A stretch of DNA of 64,000 nucleotides from Xestospongia bergquistia (Eukaryota > Porifera > Demospongiae > Haplosclerida > Petrosiidae), in contig OZ014417.1 in NCBI GenBank assembly GCA_963965975.1, positions 2,833,821-2,897,820 on the forward strand. Reading direction: 5' to 3'. The notes below the pieces were generated by a model that worked only from the letters and a program-made list of their open reading frames with translations, ran no database searches and was not told where the DNA came from. The position numbers were made by a program, and so were the translations under genes. This document shows, piece after piece, positions 20,311 to 31,449 of the stretch; position 1 is the first letter of the stretch, and every line of letters starts with the position of its first letter.

Positions 20311-21477
20311 ATGGCTACACATCTTCATTTGGCACAAAAGTGTTTACTTGGATTAATAGTAGTGTTGATAATATTATTAGTATTTCTCTATATTGGTTCC
20401 AACAATAACAGAACAATTCTACTTTCACAATTAGTGTTCCCTACAGCTAGTAATGTTTCTGTCCAAGCAGTCACATCATTCAAAGTATCAAAAATAATTT
20501 TGTTTTGGACAGATTGTTCTGGGCATAATTTCATAAAGAGACATCATATGGCTAGTGGTGATGTAGAATGTGGTAAACAAAAACACAAATGTTTTGTAAC
20601 TACTGATAGAAAGTATTTCTCCAACAGTAGTGTTGTCATATTTCATTCTCAAGCTCATAATCTAATGACTAATCATAGTTTTCTCCTTTCATTGAAGCGA
20701 CCACCTCAACAACGATGGATTTACTATAATAGGGAGTCACCTGGAAAAACTCGAGGTGAAGCTACAATGAGACAATGGAATTTCTTATTTAATTGGACAA
20801 TGACTTACAGACTGGATTCAGACATTATATATACCTATGGTGCTGAAATAATACCAAATAAGAAATATTTAGGTGGTTTTGATCCAAAAAGGAACTACCT
20901 AGAAGGTAAAAACAAAACAGCAATCGCTTTAATTAGTAACTGCCAACAAGATCGTTTGAATATAGTAAGACTATTGAAGAAGTACATTGATGTAGATATC
21001 CGTGGGGGTTGTGGTAAACCTTGTGTTCCACATAAATCATGTTACTCATTGATATCAAATTATAAGTTTTTCTTAGCTTTCGAAAACAATATTTGCCGAG
21101 ACTACTTAACAGAAAAAACAAAAGTAAATACATTTGAACATGAAACTGTCCCAGTTATTATATCTGGAGCAAATTTATCTAATCCTGCTTTAGTTCCTCC
21201 TAATTCATATATCAATGCTCTTGATTTCGAGAGAGTCAAAGACCTTGCTGATCATTTGAAACATATTGGAAGTCAACCTAAACTTTATAATGAATTCTTC
21301 AAATGGAGAGATCATTGGGACTTATATTTTTTAGGGAGAGAGCCAAAGGACTTCCCATGTCGTGTGTGTGATAAACTATATGAACCAAATCTGGAAGAAA
21401 TAAAGATTTATAAAGATATTGCTGATTGGCATAGTGTTAAGCGAAACTGTCAAAAATATCCTGTTTTCAAAGACTGA
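20311..21477 (+). CDS. Alpha-1,3-fucosyltransferase (GT10), FUT copy 5
   Basis: 388 aa, intact. A membrane anchor at 12-28 is followed by a stem with sequons at N33 and N48. NWTMTY is at 161-166, FEN at 257-259 and TEK at 267-269, with a CRVC pair near the C-terminus. Residues about 195-240 (KNKTAIAL, RLNIVRLLKK, RGGCGKPCVP) are of the copy 8/9 type, whereas flanking parts are of the copy 2/6 type; over 98 bases from 20893 it is identical to copy 9. That mosaic points to gene conversion. The variable loop at 143-154 reads SPGKTRGEATMR. The expected activity is as for copy 2. No UGT lies next to it. Confidence 0.95.
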   Translation: MATHLHLAQKCLLGLIVVLIILLVFLYIGSNNNRTILLSQLVFPTASNVSVQAVTSFKVSKIILFWTDCSGHNFIKRHHMASGDVECGKQKHKCFVTTDRKYFSNSSVVIFHSQAHNLMTNHSFLLSLKRPPQQRWIYYNRESPGKTRGEATMRQWNFLFNWTMTYRLDSDIIYTYGAEIIPNKKYLGGFDPKRNYLEGKNKTAIALISNCQQDRLNIVRLLKKYIDVDIRGGCGKPCVPHKSCYSLISNYKFFLAFENNICRDYLTEKTKVNTFEHETVPVIISGANLSNPALVPPNSYINALDFERVKDLADHLKHIGSQPKLYNEFFKWRDHWDLYFLGREPKDFPCRVCDKLYEPNLEEIKIYKDIADWHSVKRNCQKYPVFKD

Positions 21478-21991
21478 TGAAGATGTTTGTAGTTATTGTT
21501 TAAAACTGACATTTAAGACTTCTAAAAATGTTTGTAATCTTAATGTTTCAAGATTAAAAAGACTGTTGTCTAATTAATAATACATCATTTATAATAACTC
21601 TGCAATAATTCCTGTGAATTCCTCTAACTTTGAAGAACATGAAAGTCATTTTTGAATGTCTTGATGCACTGTCAAGAGGAAACAAGATATGATGCCATAT
21701 TTAGTATCATCAAGAAAAAGATAAATAACAACAATTTTACCATAGTAATTGTTTGCAAAAATATTTCAATTAAGAGGATGTCTTGAAATTTCTTGAGACT
21801 TCAAAGATTTCAATGAGGAATGTACTAGATTTGACCCTCGTGTCATACACTTCGATTTCTTATATTTCTAATTATTCCAACAGGGACCCTTTGTGTAGTC
21901 TCTCACATGATCAGATATTTAGTCCAATTATGAAAGTGAGGAGGAATTAGATCTAAATCTTGAATAGCGCCTATATATATGCATGTATGCA

Positions 21992-22036
<45 letters not shown>

Positions 22037-23807
22037 CCATGCATGAAATAACTATTAATGATTACATATGTGGCTGTTATATGGTAAAGAGTTATATAAG
22101 CAACTAATGGCAAGTGAATTAGGTACATTAGAAGATATTCATACTTACTGTACTTTATTTTTTAAAATGTTGCCTTCAATATGTGTGTTACTTTTTATTA
22201 TCTACTACACTACTAAAATTGATATTTCACTTGAGCTTATAAATTTTTTTCTGCATTTCATACAAAATTATAACTCTATATGATATTATATATTAGCTGG
22301 TTATTGAGTAGATTTACCGAGTTTTAGAAAACATATGGATTTACTAGAGATGTGTATACATAGACTTGTATCAGACTAAAACTAACTATATACAAGTATT
22401 TACTTAGAAACATCATCAGATGTAATGTTATATACTTAAAGTAGTGACAGTATATAGTCTTATTATGGAAATCAACATAATATCCATGTTAAGGATGCTT
22501 AACTGTAGTGTAATATACAATTAGAGCCATCACAGTTGAGAGTAATATGTCCTGTTTCAGTCTTTCAGAGATCTCTAACACCAAATTGTTTTAAATTATT
22601 ATTCTGTTAAATAAGAGAGCCTTTAGGAACAAGATGACCTAGTATCCTTTCTTTGTATATTGGTCGTTGTTATCGGAATTCATCTCTTCCTCATGGCTTC
22701 AATTATTGGGAAATAATCTAAAAACTTTACTTTTGGCTTCTGGTTGACTTTATAGAAATTATTGAATTAGACTAGTTTGGCTTTGTGGTACCAGTATTGG
22801 GCTTATATTATATTGATGAAACTATGGTTACCATAACTTCTGTTTAAATGACACAATGCATTTTAAGTGAATTACTTTACCTAACCATGGTTATTCAGGT
22901 TGCATTCTACAAAATTAACTAATGAAAAAGTATCAAATCATGTTGTTTTGATTACTAATTGCATTTTGTTATTATATAACAGTTCATGTAGTTAGTTTTC
23001 AGTGATGTAAACATTTTGTTTTAATGTAGAACATGTTTATCACAATTAACAAACTTTCTTTAATAACTTTATCTGAATTAAACCGTATTTATATCATTGT
23101 AAAAATTGATTAGTTTATTTAAACAATACAGGTTGTATGTATGTAACAAATTATTTGATACAAATTGAATGTAGGCATCATCTGTGTTCATGTAACCTGT
23201 ATAATCCTGAGCCTGTAATCTTAGTATTTTTTTACCATACCAAGCTTGGATACGAGAGACTTCCATTCATCTTCTGTCAATTCTAAGAATGCTTCGCCAT
23301 CAATATCATTACCTGTAACATCAATTAAGTATTCATATGTCATTGTTTCTCAGTAGTTACTTTCCAATATGTTACAGACGTCTGAAGGTATGCAATTGTC
23401 CTGTAAAAATATAGCAAGATTCGATATCACAACTGAACTCAACCGATTCTTCTTCTGTTGTACCAGCTGTTACCATTGCTAGCATGCTCTATTGATCTCT
23501 GGAATGGCCTGATCTGTTAGGCTTAAAAAGTAAAGTTAGCGCTACTGTCATCACTTATATAGAGGAAATTAATCAATAGATAAAACGGTTGTACTATTAC
23601 AATCTCACAGTGATCCTAATATTTTTAATGGAGAGTCTGGCTACGCATGCTGGCTAACGCTGATTAGGGCGGGTCGTACCGTAATTATACACTAATACCT
23701 TTATAATTGCACCTAAAATTATTACTTCCGTATTTGAGATTTCTGGCTCTCTGTATTCTAACAGGGTCTCTTTATTTAGGCTCACCCTCTTACTTTTGTA
23801 GTGTGCA
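21478..23807. other. FUT 3' flank, orphan 5' module and MITE half, no gene
   Basis: A short FUT 3' flank ends near 21600. From 21912 an orphan version of the FUT 5' exon block appears (GATATTTAGTCCAATTATGA then AAGTGAGG), followed by a TA tract and about 800 bases shared with 37750-38240 and 52834-53770. 22670-23055 resembles one side of the MITE family. From about 23080 the upstream module of copy 6 starts. Open stretches at 22068-22283 and 23078-23266 have no recognisable product. Confidence 0.55.
21995..22032. repeat. (AT)n microsatellite in orphan 5' module
   Basis: An uninterrupted AT run directly after the GCCTATATATAT of the orphan 5' block. The sister modules at 37799 and 52888 carry TA and CTAT runs at the same site. 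Confidence 0.9.
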
Positions 23808-24024
23808 GATATTCAGTGAAATCATTAAAGTGAGTAATAGTTCTATCACTCATAATGTAATTGTGTGTGGTTATGATTTGTTATCCAAGCAATTGCCAAC
23901 TAATTGCAAGCATGAACTAGCTACTAACAAAGTTTATTTTTTCATCCTGGATACTTTATATATGTACTGTGTTTCATTTGTGTTTAATGAGTGTATATAC
24001 TTTATATTATATAATACCGCTTTT

Positions 24025-24070
24025 GTATTCTATTATACTGCCTGGCATGCCAGGCAGTATAATAGAATAC
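24025..24070. repeat. Perfect 46-bp palindrome
   Basis: Arms of 23 bases, from GTATTCTATTATACTGCC inward to a GGCATGCC centre, match without a mismatch. The paralogous position before copies 2, 4 and 7 has the left arm followed by unrelated sequence (GTGCTGTGTGCC), so the right arm is new in this copy. Confidence 0.95.
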
Positions 24071-24765
24071 AACTGTTCTAGTAATATAATTGTACCGTAA
24101 TTAGACCATGTGTTATGTGTACAAGTATGTTTATTTTCATCATTTTATTGTATTGTTGTATTAAGGAATAATACACAAAATTAAACCACACCTTTTAACT
24201 GCAGGAACATATAACAAGCAATTGTTTATTTTTATAATTGTTTTTGACAGGTCACATGCGACTGTCTTTGTTTTCATCATTCAGAGTGACAAATTAAATT
24301 TAATCACATTCTGTAACCACACACACATTAAAGAATTTATTAACCCTAACGTGAGCACTAGGACAATGGGTATGACTGAGCACACTTGAAGCTCTTGCTA
24401 GCTTGCTTCTCTGCCTATATACATTTCTAGCATTCTCTAGCAATAGTCTTCTGCATACATTGCTGTTAATTATATAATCTTTGTACTGTGAAGTCAGTAT
24501 CTTCCACAACAATTTTAGGATGATTTGAGCTCTCTCTCTCTTCTCTCCTCTGATGAGCTAACTAACCTAGCATGCTCACTCAGACTATAGGTATTGGTAT
24601 ACACAAAGATAACTTTCACAAAAGCATATATTTTGCTCATGAATTTCTTGATACTGAACTAGAACATTACAGAATGATGTACATGTATGTTGTCATCCAA
24701 AATTGTCCATTGATGTGACAGGTGATGTTGCTTTCTACAGTATAACATTGTGTGAATGACAATTC

Positions 24766-24942
24766 TTGTTATAAAGCAAACCCTTACTTGTTTTGATAAC
24801 TATTGTTATTATTAGATTTAGCATTGTTATAAAGCAAACCCTTACTTGTTTTGATAACTATTGTTATTATTAGATTTAGCCTTGTTATAAAGCAAACCCT
24901 TACTTGTTTTGATAACTATTGTTATAATTATTAGATTTAGCC
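24766..24942. repeat. Three tandem copies of a 58-61 bp unit
   Basis: Units start TTGTTATAAAGCAAACCC and end GATTTAGC plus one base, at 24766-24823, 24824-24881 and 24882-24942; the last has a 3-base insertion. Other FUT modules have one unit. There are no unique spacers between the units. Confidence 0.95.
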
Positions 24943-25566
24943 TTTCTTAAACAATCTTCTATAGGATATTATTAATACAAATAGTATTATATTTGCTTTC
25001 AAACAATTTTGCTGCAATCTCACTGTATAACTAACTATATATTGATTAAATAAATCATTAAGTTTTTACAGAGAGAATTTATAGTAGACCTATCCTATGT
25101 AATACATACATGTCCTTTCTGAGAAGTCATTTGTTGAATAAACTGTACAACTCCAAAGTAAGTAGTAGACAAAGCACTTAATGTTTGTTGTCAAGACTAC
25201 ACAATGCATTTGTGCATGTATGCAACCTACAATTAATTGACCATAAATTGGTCAAAACAACTAATATTTTAACAGTGATGTATATAGATAAGCAAACAAA
25301 GAAACAAACAGACTAAGTACTATAATCCTATACCCCATGCAAAGGTGGCAAAGCTTAACAATTAATCTTAGGATGATATTTACAATTATAATCTTGTAAA
25401 ATTTTAAAGTATGTATTTTAGCAATTCTGGATGTCTGTATTGATATGTTGCAAATTCAAAATTTTTTGGACATTAAGTGTATTGGGATTAGACATCCAAA
25501 CCATTAATAATTCTTTTATAGTGTAAACTTAAAATTTCTCATGTTTTCTCTATCAATATTACAGGA

Positions 25567-26733
25567 ATGGCTACACATCTTCATTTGGCACAAAAGTGTT
25601 TATATGGATTAATAGTAGTGTTGATAGTATTATTAACATTTCTCTATATTGGTTCCAACAATAACAGAACAATTCTACTTTCACAATTACTGTTCCCTAC
25701 AGCTAGTAATGTTTCTGTCCAAGCAGTCACACCATTCAAAGGTCCAAAAATAATTTTGTTTTGGACAGATTGTTCTGGGCACAATTTCATAAAGAGACAT
25801 AAAATGGCTAGTGGTGATGTAGAATGTGGTAAACAAAAACACAAATGTTTTGTAACAACTGATAGAAAGTATTTCTTCAACAGTAGTGTTGTCATATTTC
25901 ATTCTCAAGCTCATAATCTAATGACTAATCATAGTTTTCTCCTTTCATTGAAGCGACCACCTCAACAACGATGGATTTACTATAATAGGGAGTCACCCCC
26001 AAGAACTCGAGGTGAAGCTACAATGAGGCAGTGGAATTTCTTATTTAATTGGACAATGACTTACAGACTGGATTCAGACGTTATATATACCTATGGTGCT
26101 GAAATAATACCAAATAAGAAATATTTAGGTGGTTTTGATCCAAAAAGGAACTATCTTGAAGGTAAAAAGAAAACAGCAATTGCTTTAATTAGTAATTGTC
26201 AACAAGATCGTTTGAGTGTAGTAAGAAAATTGAAAAAGTACATTGATGTAGATATCCGTGGGCTTTGTGGTAAACCTTGTTTTCCACGTAATTCATGCTA
26301 CTCATTGATTTCAAATTACAAGTTTTTCTTAGCTTTTGAAAACAATATTTGCAGAGACTATTTAACAGAAAAAACAAAAGTAAATGCATTTGAACATGGA
26401 ACTGTCCCAGTTATTATATCTGGAGCAAATTTATCTAATCCTGCTTTAGTTCCTCCTAATTCATATATCAATGCTCTTGATTTCAAGAGAGTCAAAGATC
26501 TTGCTGATTATTTGAAACATATTGGAAGTCAAACTAAACTTTATAATGAATTCTTTAAATGGAGAGATCATTGGGACTTATATTTTTTAGGGAGACAGCC
26601 AAAGGACTTCCCATGTCATGTGTGTGATAAACTATATGAACAAAATCTGGAAGAAATAAAGATTTATAAAGATGTTGCCGATTGGCATAGTGTTAAGCGA
26701 AACTGTCAAAAATATCCTGTTTTCAAAGACTAA
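25567..26733 (+). CDS. Alpha-1,3-fucosyltransferase (GT10), FUT copy 6
   Basis: 388 aa, intact, with the same layout as copy 2: anchor at 12-28, NWTMTY at 161-166, FEN at 257-259, TEK at 267-269 and a C-terminal CHVC pair. Distinctive residues are CGKPCFPRNSCYS, FEHGTVPVI (Gly where all other intact copies here have Glu; Gly is the usual residue in the wider family), QTKLYNEFF and YEQNLEE. It stops with TAA rather than TGA. A UGT fragment on the opposite strand starts 44 bases downstream. Golgi fucosyl transfer from GDP-fucose is predicted from the family. Confidence 0.95.
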   Translation: MATHLHLAQKCLYGLIVVLIVLLTFLYIGSNNNRTILLSQLLFPTASNVSVQAVTPFKGPKIILFWTDCSGHNFIKRHKMASGDVECGKQKHKCFVTTDRKYFFNSSVVIFHSQAHNLMTNHSFLLSLKRPPQQRWIYYNRESPPRTRGEATMRQWNFLFNWTMTYRLDSDVIYTYGAEIIPNKKYLGGFDPKRNYLEGKKKTAIALISNCQQDRLSVVRKLKKYIDVDIRGLCGKPCFPRNSCYSLISNYKFFLAFENNICRDYLTEKTKVNAFEHGTVPVIISGANLSNPALVPPNSYINALDFKRVKDLADYLKHIGSQTKLYNEFFKWRDHWDLYFLGRQPKDFPCHVCDKLYEQNLEEIKIYKDVADWHSVKRNCQKYPVFKD

Positions 26734-26777
26734 TGAACATGTTTGTAATTATTGTTTAAAACTGACATTTAGGACTT

Positions 26778-27412
26778 CTAAAAATGTTTTTCCTTTGAAC
26801 AGCATCTACAGCAACACTTACATACTTTAACTATACAATACATAATGATCAATATGATACACAGTAGTGTAACATGTACATCAATATTGTAGTATTGTAT
26901 CCAGCTCCATTTGTACTTGACAGGACCTGGTATCAGGTGATCATAACCAACATTAACATAGATTTCCACAAGATCTGCTGCCTTATCCACACCTCCTGCT
27001 CTCTTCATGATTTCACTCATCTTTTGAGTCTTTTTATGATATTTTCTAGTCTCAATAGTAATCTTAATAGTTTGATAGGTCACTTGATGAGGTTTGAGTT
27101 GTAAACCAACTCCAGAATGCACTACTTTTGCTGCCCAATCCAACTGGTCACTGGTTAGCTGTATCACTATAAGTGGAGCTCCATAGTAAAGAGCTTCATG
27201 AACTCCATTAGAACCACCATGTAGAATAGCCATAGAGATAGACTTATATTGTAATGAAGTAACCTGAGGAGTCCATGATGAAATATAATGTTTGTTTTGG
27301 TCAAGCTTTATGTCATTAAGAACGTGTTGATTATGTTTATTGAGAGACCATACAACAGAGTAATTAGTTTGAATGCTACTGGTAACAAGTCCCATAGCTA
27401 AATCAATAGTTA
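26778..27412 (-). pseudogene. UGT-C, C-terminal UGT fragment
   Basis: The frame is open for 212 codons from within the donor-binding domain (DLAMGLVTSS, WTPQ, HGGSNG, DQLDW) to the membrane segment and KEKHF tail. Its first residues abut FUT 3'-flank sequence, so the signal peptide, the acceptor domain and the catalytic His are absent and no ATG suits. About 50 bases of FUT 3' flank (AACATGTTTGTA to GGACTTCTAAAAA) occur on both sides, at 26736-26785 and 27412-27462. The fragment looks dropped into, or left behind in, a FUT tail by recombination. Open frame alone does not make it functional. Confidence 0.88.
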
Positions 27413-27829
27413 ACATGTTTGTAGTTATTTTTTTAAAACTGACGTTTAGGACTTCTAAAAAGGTTTGAAATCTTAATGTTTCAAGATTATAAAAACTGCT
27501 CTCTAATTAATAATCATCAATTAAGTTCTTAACAATTAATAATGCTGACTCCATTCTTTTAAAATATGATTACACACTGCATTTCAACAATTAAATCTTG
27601 TTTATAACATAGCTAATTGAAATTGCCATCATAATTATTATATTTGTTATACTGATAGTATGTACCATTTGTTTTGCAAGACCCAATTGCATGAACATTG
27701 CCAGTTCATTTCACATGTTCATTTAACATGTTATTATAGTGGCAAGGAAAATATTATGAAGAGCAATTTTATTGCTCACTGAAGTATCAACTTTTAACTA
27801 ACATCAAATACAATTCAATAAATACGAAA
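27413..27829. other. FUT 3' flank behind UGT-C
   Basis: This matches the flank behind copies 4 and 7 (17085 and 32617 onward). No gene is seen. Confidence 0.6.
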
Positions 27830-28930
27830 AAACAGAGTGATTCAACTATGGTATTTGGCCAACCCACAGATATGTAGCAGTAAACTCTTCAGTGGACTTA
27901 CCAGTTACCGAAATATCATCCATATATATGGATACACACTTACATTCTTGTAAGAGGTTTTCTATGCATCTCTAAAAACAACTCTTTTATATGATATTGA
28001 TAGTTACAAACTCTTTTGAATCTTCTGCTAATGGTAATTATAAATAAGCTTGAGCTAAATCTAATTTTGAAAACTGCTTTCCTCATGAGAGGGTAGCAAA
28101 GAGCTCTTCTACTCTTGGGAGGATGTAGGGCTGTACCTGAGACACCTGATTAATTGTAACTTTATAAGTCACCACCAATTCTTACTGACTAATCCTGTTT
28201 TACTACAGGCACTATAGGTGCAACCCACTTTGAAAACTGAAGAGGGGAAATATGCCTAAACTCTGTAATCTGTTGACTTCTGCTTCGACTTTCTCTTTCA
28301 AAACAAATGGCACAAGTTTACACTTATGAACTTTTGGTTTGATGTAATCTACTATAACTGAACTTTGACACCTTGAAAACAACCCAATTCATCCTTAAAA
28401 ACAACTAAAAGCTTTCTAAGAGTTCATCTAATGGGTGTTGGTTAGCTATGATGTGAATTTCCAGGATTAATTTGATCTTGCTTATCATAAGATTAGGACC
28501 AGTCCTTTTTATCACAAGGGCAAGCAAGACCTCTTTTTGTCCCTCACAATTCAGCTGCATTGTAATTTTATGAAGTACTGGCACTAACTCACCTAAAAAA
28601 GTCTTCAGTTTGACCTCAGTTTGTCAATGTCTTCAATATGACTGGATTTAGAAATCTTAAAAAAATATCTTGCTAATAATCAAGATGCACATGTATTAAA
28701 CTATATGTCTATTGGTAGACTATTCAACAAACATGTAACAATGATAGGTTCTTTTGATTTATCTCTAGCTGTAAACATATGACTTGTCATGCACTTGTTC
28801 TTCTGAAACATTGTTAGAGCAATACTCATCTAAAAAATGGGTTTTGTCTAATTCATTGGTGCTTTCGTTACTTGACTTGAGCAACATACTTTGATGAATT
28901 GCCTCTTTTTCCTACATCTGTGGAATTCTT
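27830..28930 (-). mobile_element. Ty3/gypsy retrotransposon relic 1 (protease to reverse transcriptase)
   Basis: Read on the minus strand from 28930 down, the order is a gag/protease stretch, the start of reverse transcriptase near 28230, LPRVEELFATLS and SKLDLAQAY near 28100, and YMDDISVTG near 27930. YMDD is the polymerase active-site motif. Stops and frameshifts interrupt every domain and part of the fingers region is missing. LTRs are not recognised. It is homologous to 49260-51320. Dead; the family call is firm. Confidence 0.85.
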
Positions 28931-29693
28931 GATCATTGCTTTGTGTTGAGGTTCAGGTATCTAAACTGTAAAAATTACACTTGATAGCTGTATCTTATAT
29001 ATTAATTGAACATAGCTAATGTTCAGAGTGTGTGAGGGATCTCAAGTACTAAGATACCATATCCAGTACTGCTACTACTAACAAAGACATTTGAGGATCT
29101 TGATTAATAATTTCTGTGATAATGCAACTTCTCTCATTATCTGAGCAAAAAAAAAGAAAAATCTCTATTTTAAAAAGTCAGTTTTTGATTTATTCCTGGT
29201 GTCAATCCTAATTAAAGACGTGGACAGATTTAAGCACATGTTTTTTTCTTTCTGCTATTGTTGATTCATTTTTTGAACAACAAGCTGTACCATGAAGAGG
29301 TACTAAAGATAATTAAATACTTACTAGTAACACATCTTTGAACACGTATTTGATACTAACATTGTAAAAACTGATTGGTTGATTTAATATACAGGTTGCA
29401 TGATACAAACTGTTTACAAAATGTTAGAACTAAAAATGATTTTATGAAAAAACACTGGTTAAACGGTAGTACTATTACAATCACACAGTGATTCCGATAT
29501 TTTTGTGGGAGGGTATGGCTACGCAAGCTGTCTAGGGCGAGTCGTACTATAATTATACATGAATAACTTAATAATTTGAATAACCTTATTACGCATAGGA
29601 AATAAAGAAATTATTACTTCCTTATTTGCTTAAATAGATTTCTGGCTCACTACAGATCTCTTTATTTACTCTCACCCTCTTTTTTGTTCACCA
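28931..29693. other. FUT upstream module of copy 7 with an insertion
   Basis: This follows 18620-18900 and 4070-4330. About 150 bases (near 29143-29290) are inserted relative to those copies. The GC-richer block is at 29459-29552. No gene. Confidence 0.55.
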
Positions 29694-31447
29694 GATATTC
29701 AGTGAAATCAATGAAGTGAGTAATAATTGTATCACTCATAGTGTAGCTGTCTGATGTTATTATAATGATTTGTTATGCAAGCAATTAATTGTCAACTAAA
29801 GTGTAATTTTTTTCATTTTATATATGTACTGTGTTTCATTTGTGTTTAATGAGTGACACTGAGTGTATATACTTTATATTACCTCCTACCACTTTTGTAT
29901 TCTATTATACTGCCTAGCATGTGCTGTGTGCCAAGTAGTGCTAGTAATATAATTGTACTGTAATTATAATAGACCATATGTTGAGTGTACCAGTATGTTT
30001 ATTGTGAATAATGAATAAAATTAAATCATGCCTTTTAACTGCAGGAACATATAGCAAGCAATTGTTATTTTTTAATTTTTAAAAAATTGTTTTGATGTAC
30101 ATGTATGTTGTCATCCAAAATTGTCTGTTGATGTGACAGGTGAGGTATTACGTTCTATAGTACCTTGTGTGAAGAACAATTCTTCACTTAAAATAGCATT
30201 TTGTCATTTCAACTATTGTCTTTGTTACCAGAATCACATCAATAATTATATCCAATCCCAGTATTGAGTTACACACAAAGCCAAACAATGGTCTAACACA
30301 TTATGTACAAAGGCATATAAAAGCCAAAAGTATTCTTTGTAGTTTATGTCCAATAATTGGAACTATGTGTTAGAGGTGGATAGTTTCTAGTCATACCACA
30401 ATATTACACTCCACTCTTTAACAGGCCCTCCATTAAGATGGTAAGGTGCATTGAGATGAGATTGCATACATAAATTAAACCACCAAGCTCCTTTCCAGGC
30501 TCTGGCACATGAACTACCTTCATTATCATTGTATCTGCTTATGGCTTCAATTGAAGCCATGATTCAATTACTATTATTGAGTTACACTAGTTTTGGACTT
30601 GTACCAACTTAGAATTTGGCTCACATCATATTGATCAAACTGTGGTAACAAAGATCTCATGACAAAATGCTTTTTTCAGTGTTGTTATAAAACAAACCCT
30701 TCTTGTTTTGATAGCTATAATGTCATTATTAGATTTAGCCTTTTTTAAACAATCTTCTATAGGATATTAGTAATACAAACAGTATTATGTTTGCTTTCAA
30801 ACAACTTTGCTACATTCTCATTTTCTGAGAAGTCATTTGTTAAATAAACTGTACAACTCCATACTAAGTAGTAAACAAAACACTATATGTTTGTTGTCAA
30901 GACTACATAATGTATTTATTGGCATTTATGCAACCTACAATTAATTGACCATAAATTGGTTAAAACAGCTATATAATATTTTAACAGTGATGTATATAGA
31001 CATAATAGATTAGTTTTGATGTTAGCACTTTCATTTTGTCTATATCATGTTAACATTGTAAGTTTTCTGGAAAGTACACTTCCAAGTAATTCTAAAGGAA
31101 CATGTATTTTATCATGCTTAACTTGCATGAAGTTATGGTATTTTAAAGAGATTTATTATAGGACAAGAGATAAGCAAACAAAGAAACAAACAGACTAAGT
31201 ACTTTAACCCTATATACCCCATGCAGAGGTGGCAAAGCTTAACAGTTAATGTTAGGATGATATTTACAATTATAATCTTGTAAAATTTTAAAGTATGTAT
31301 TTTAGCAACTCCAGATGTCCATATTGAAATGTTGCAAATTCAAAATTTTTTGCACATTTAGTGTATTGGGATTAGACAATCAAACCATTAATAATCTTTG
31401 TATGGTGTAAAATTAAAATTTACGTGCTTTCTCTATCAATATTACAG
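29694..31447 (+). other. Putative 5'UTR exon and intron of FUT copy 7
   Basis: GATATTCAGTGAAATCAATG plus AA (29694-29715) is followed by GTGAGT at 29716. The acceptor ...TATTACAG ends at 31447, two bases before the ATG. The inferred intron is 1,732 bases, including the MITE at 30185-30681. Confidence 0.5.
30185..30681. mobile_element. 497-bp MITE, second copy
   Basis: The same terminal inverted repeats and site as 14736-15175, with an extra internal stretch of about 100 bases (30270-30370) and a loss near 30570. As both sit at the same place of the FUT intron, the insertion probably predates the split of copies 4 and 7. Confidence 0.85.
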
Positions 31448-31449
31448 GA

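Larger units (their letters stand above)
23808..25564 (+). other. Putative 5'UTR exon and intron of FUT copy 6
   Basis: GATATTCAGTGAAATCATTA plus AA (23808-23829) is followed by GTGAGT at 23830. The acceptor ...TATTACAG ends at 25564, two bases before the ATG. The inferred intron is 1,735 bases and contains a perfect palindrome (24025-24070) and a threefold tandem repeat (24766-24942). Confidence 0.5.

Noticed and set aside
24766-24942. Regular repeats resembling a CRISPR array
   Set aside because: The units are contiguous with no unique spacers, and the genome is eukaryotic.
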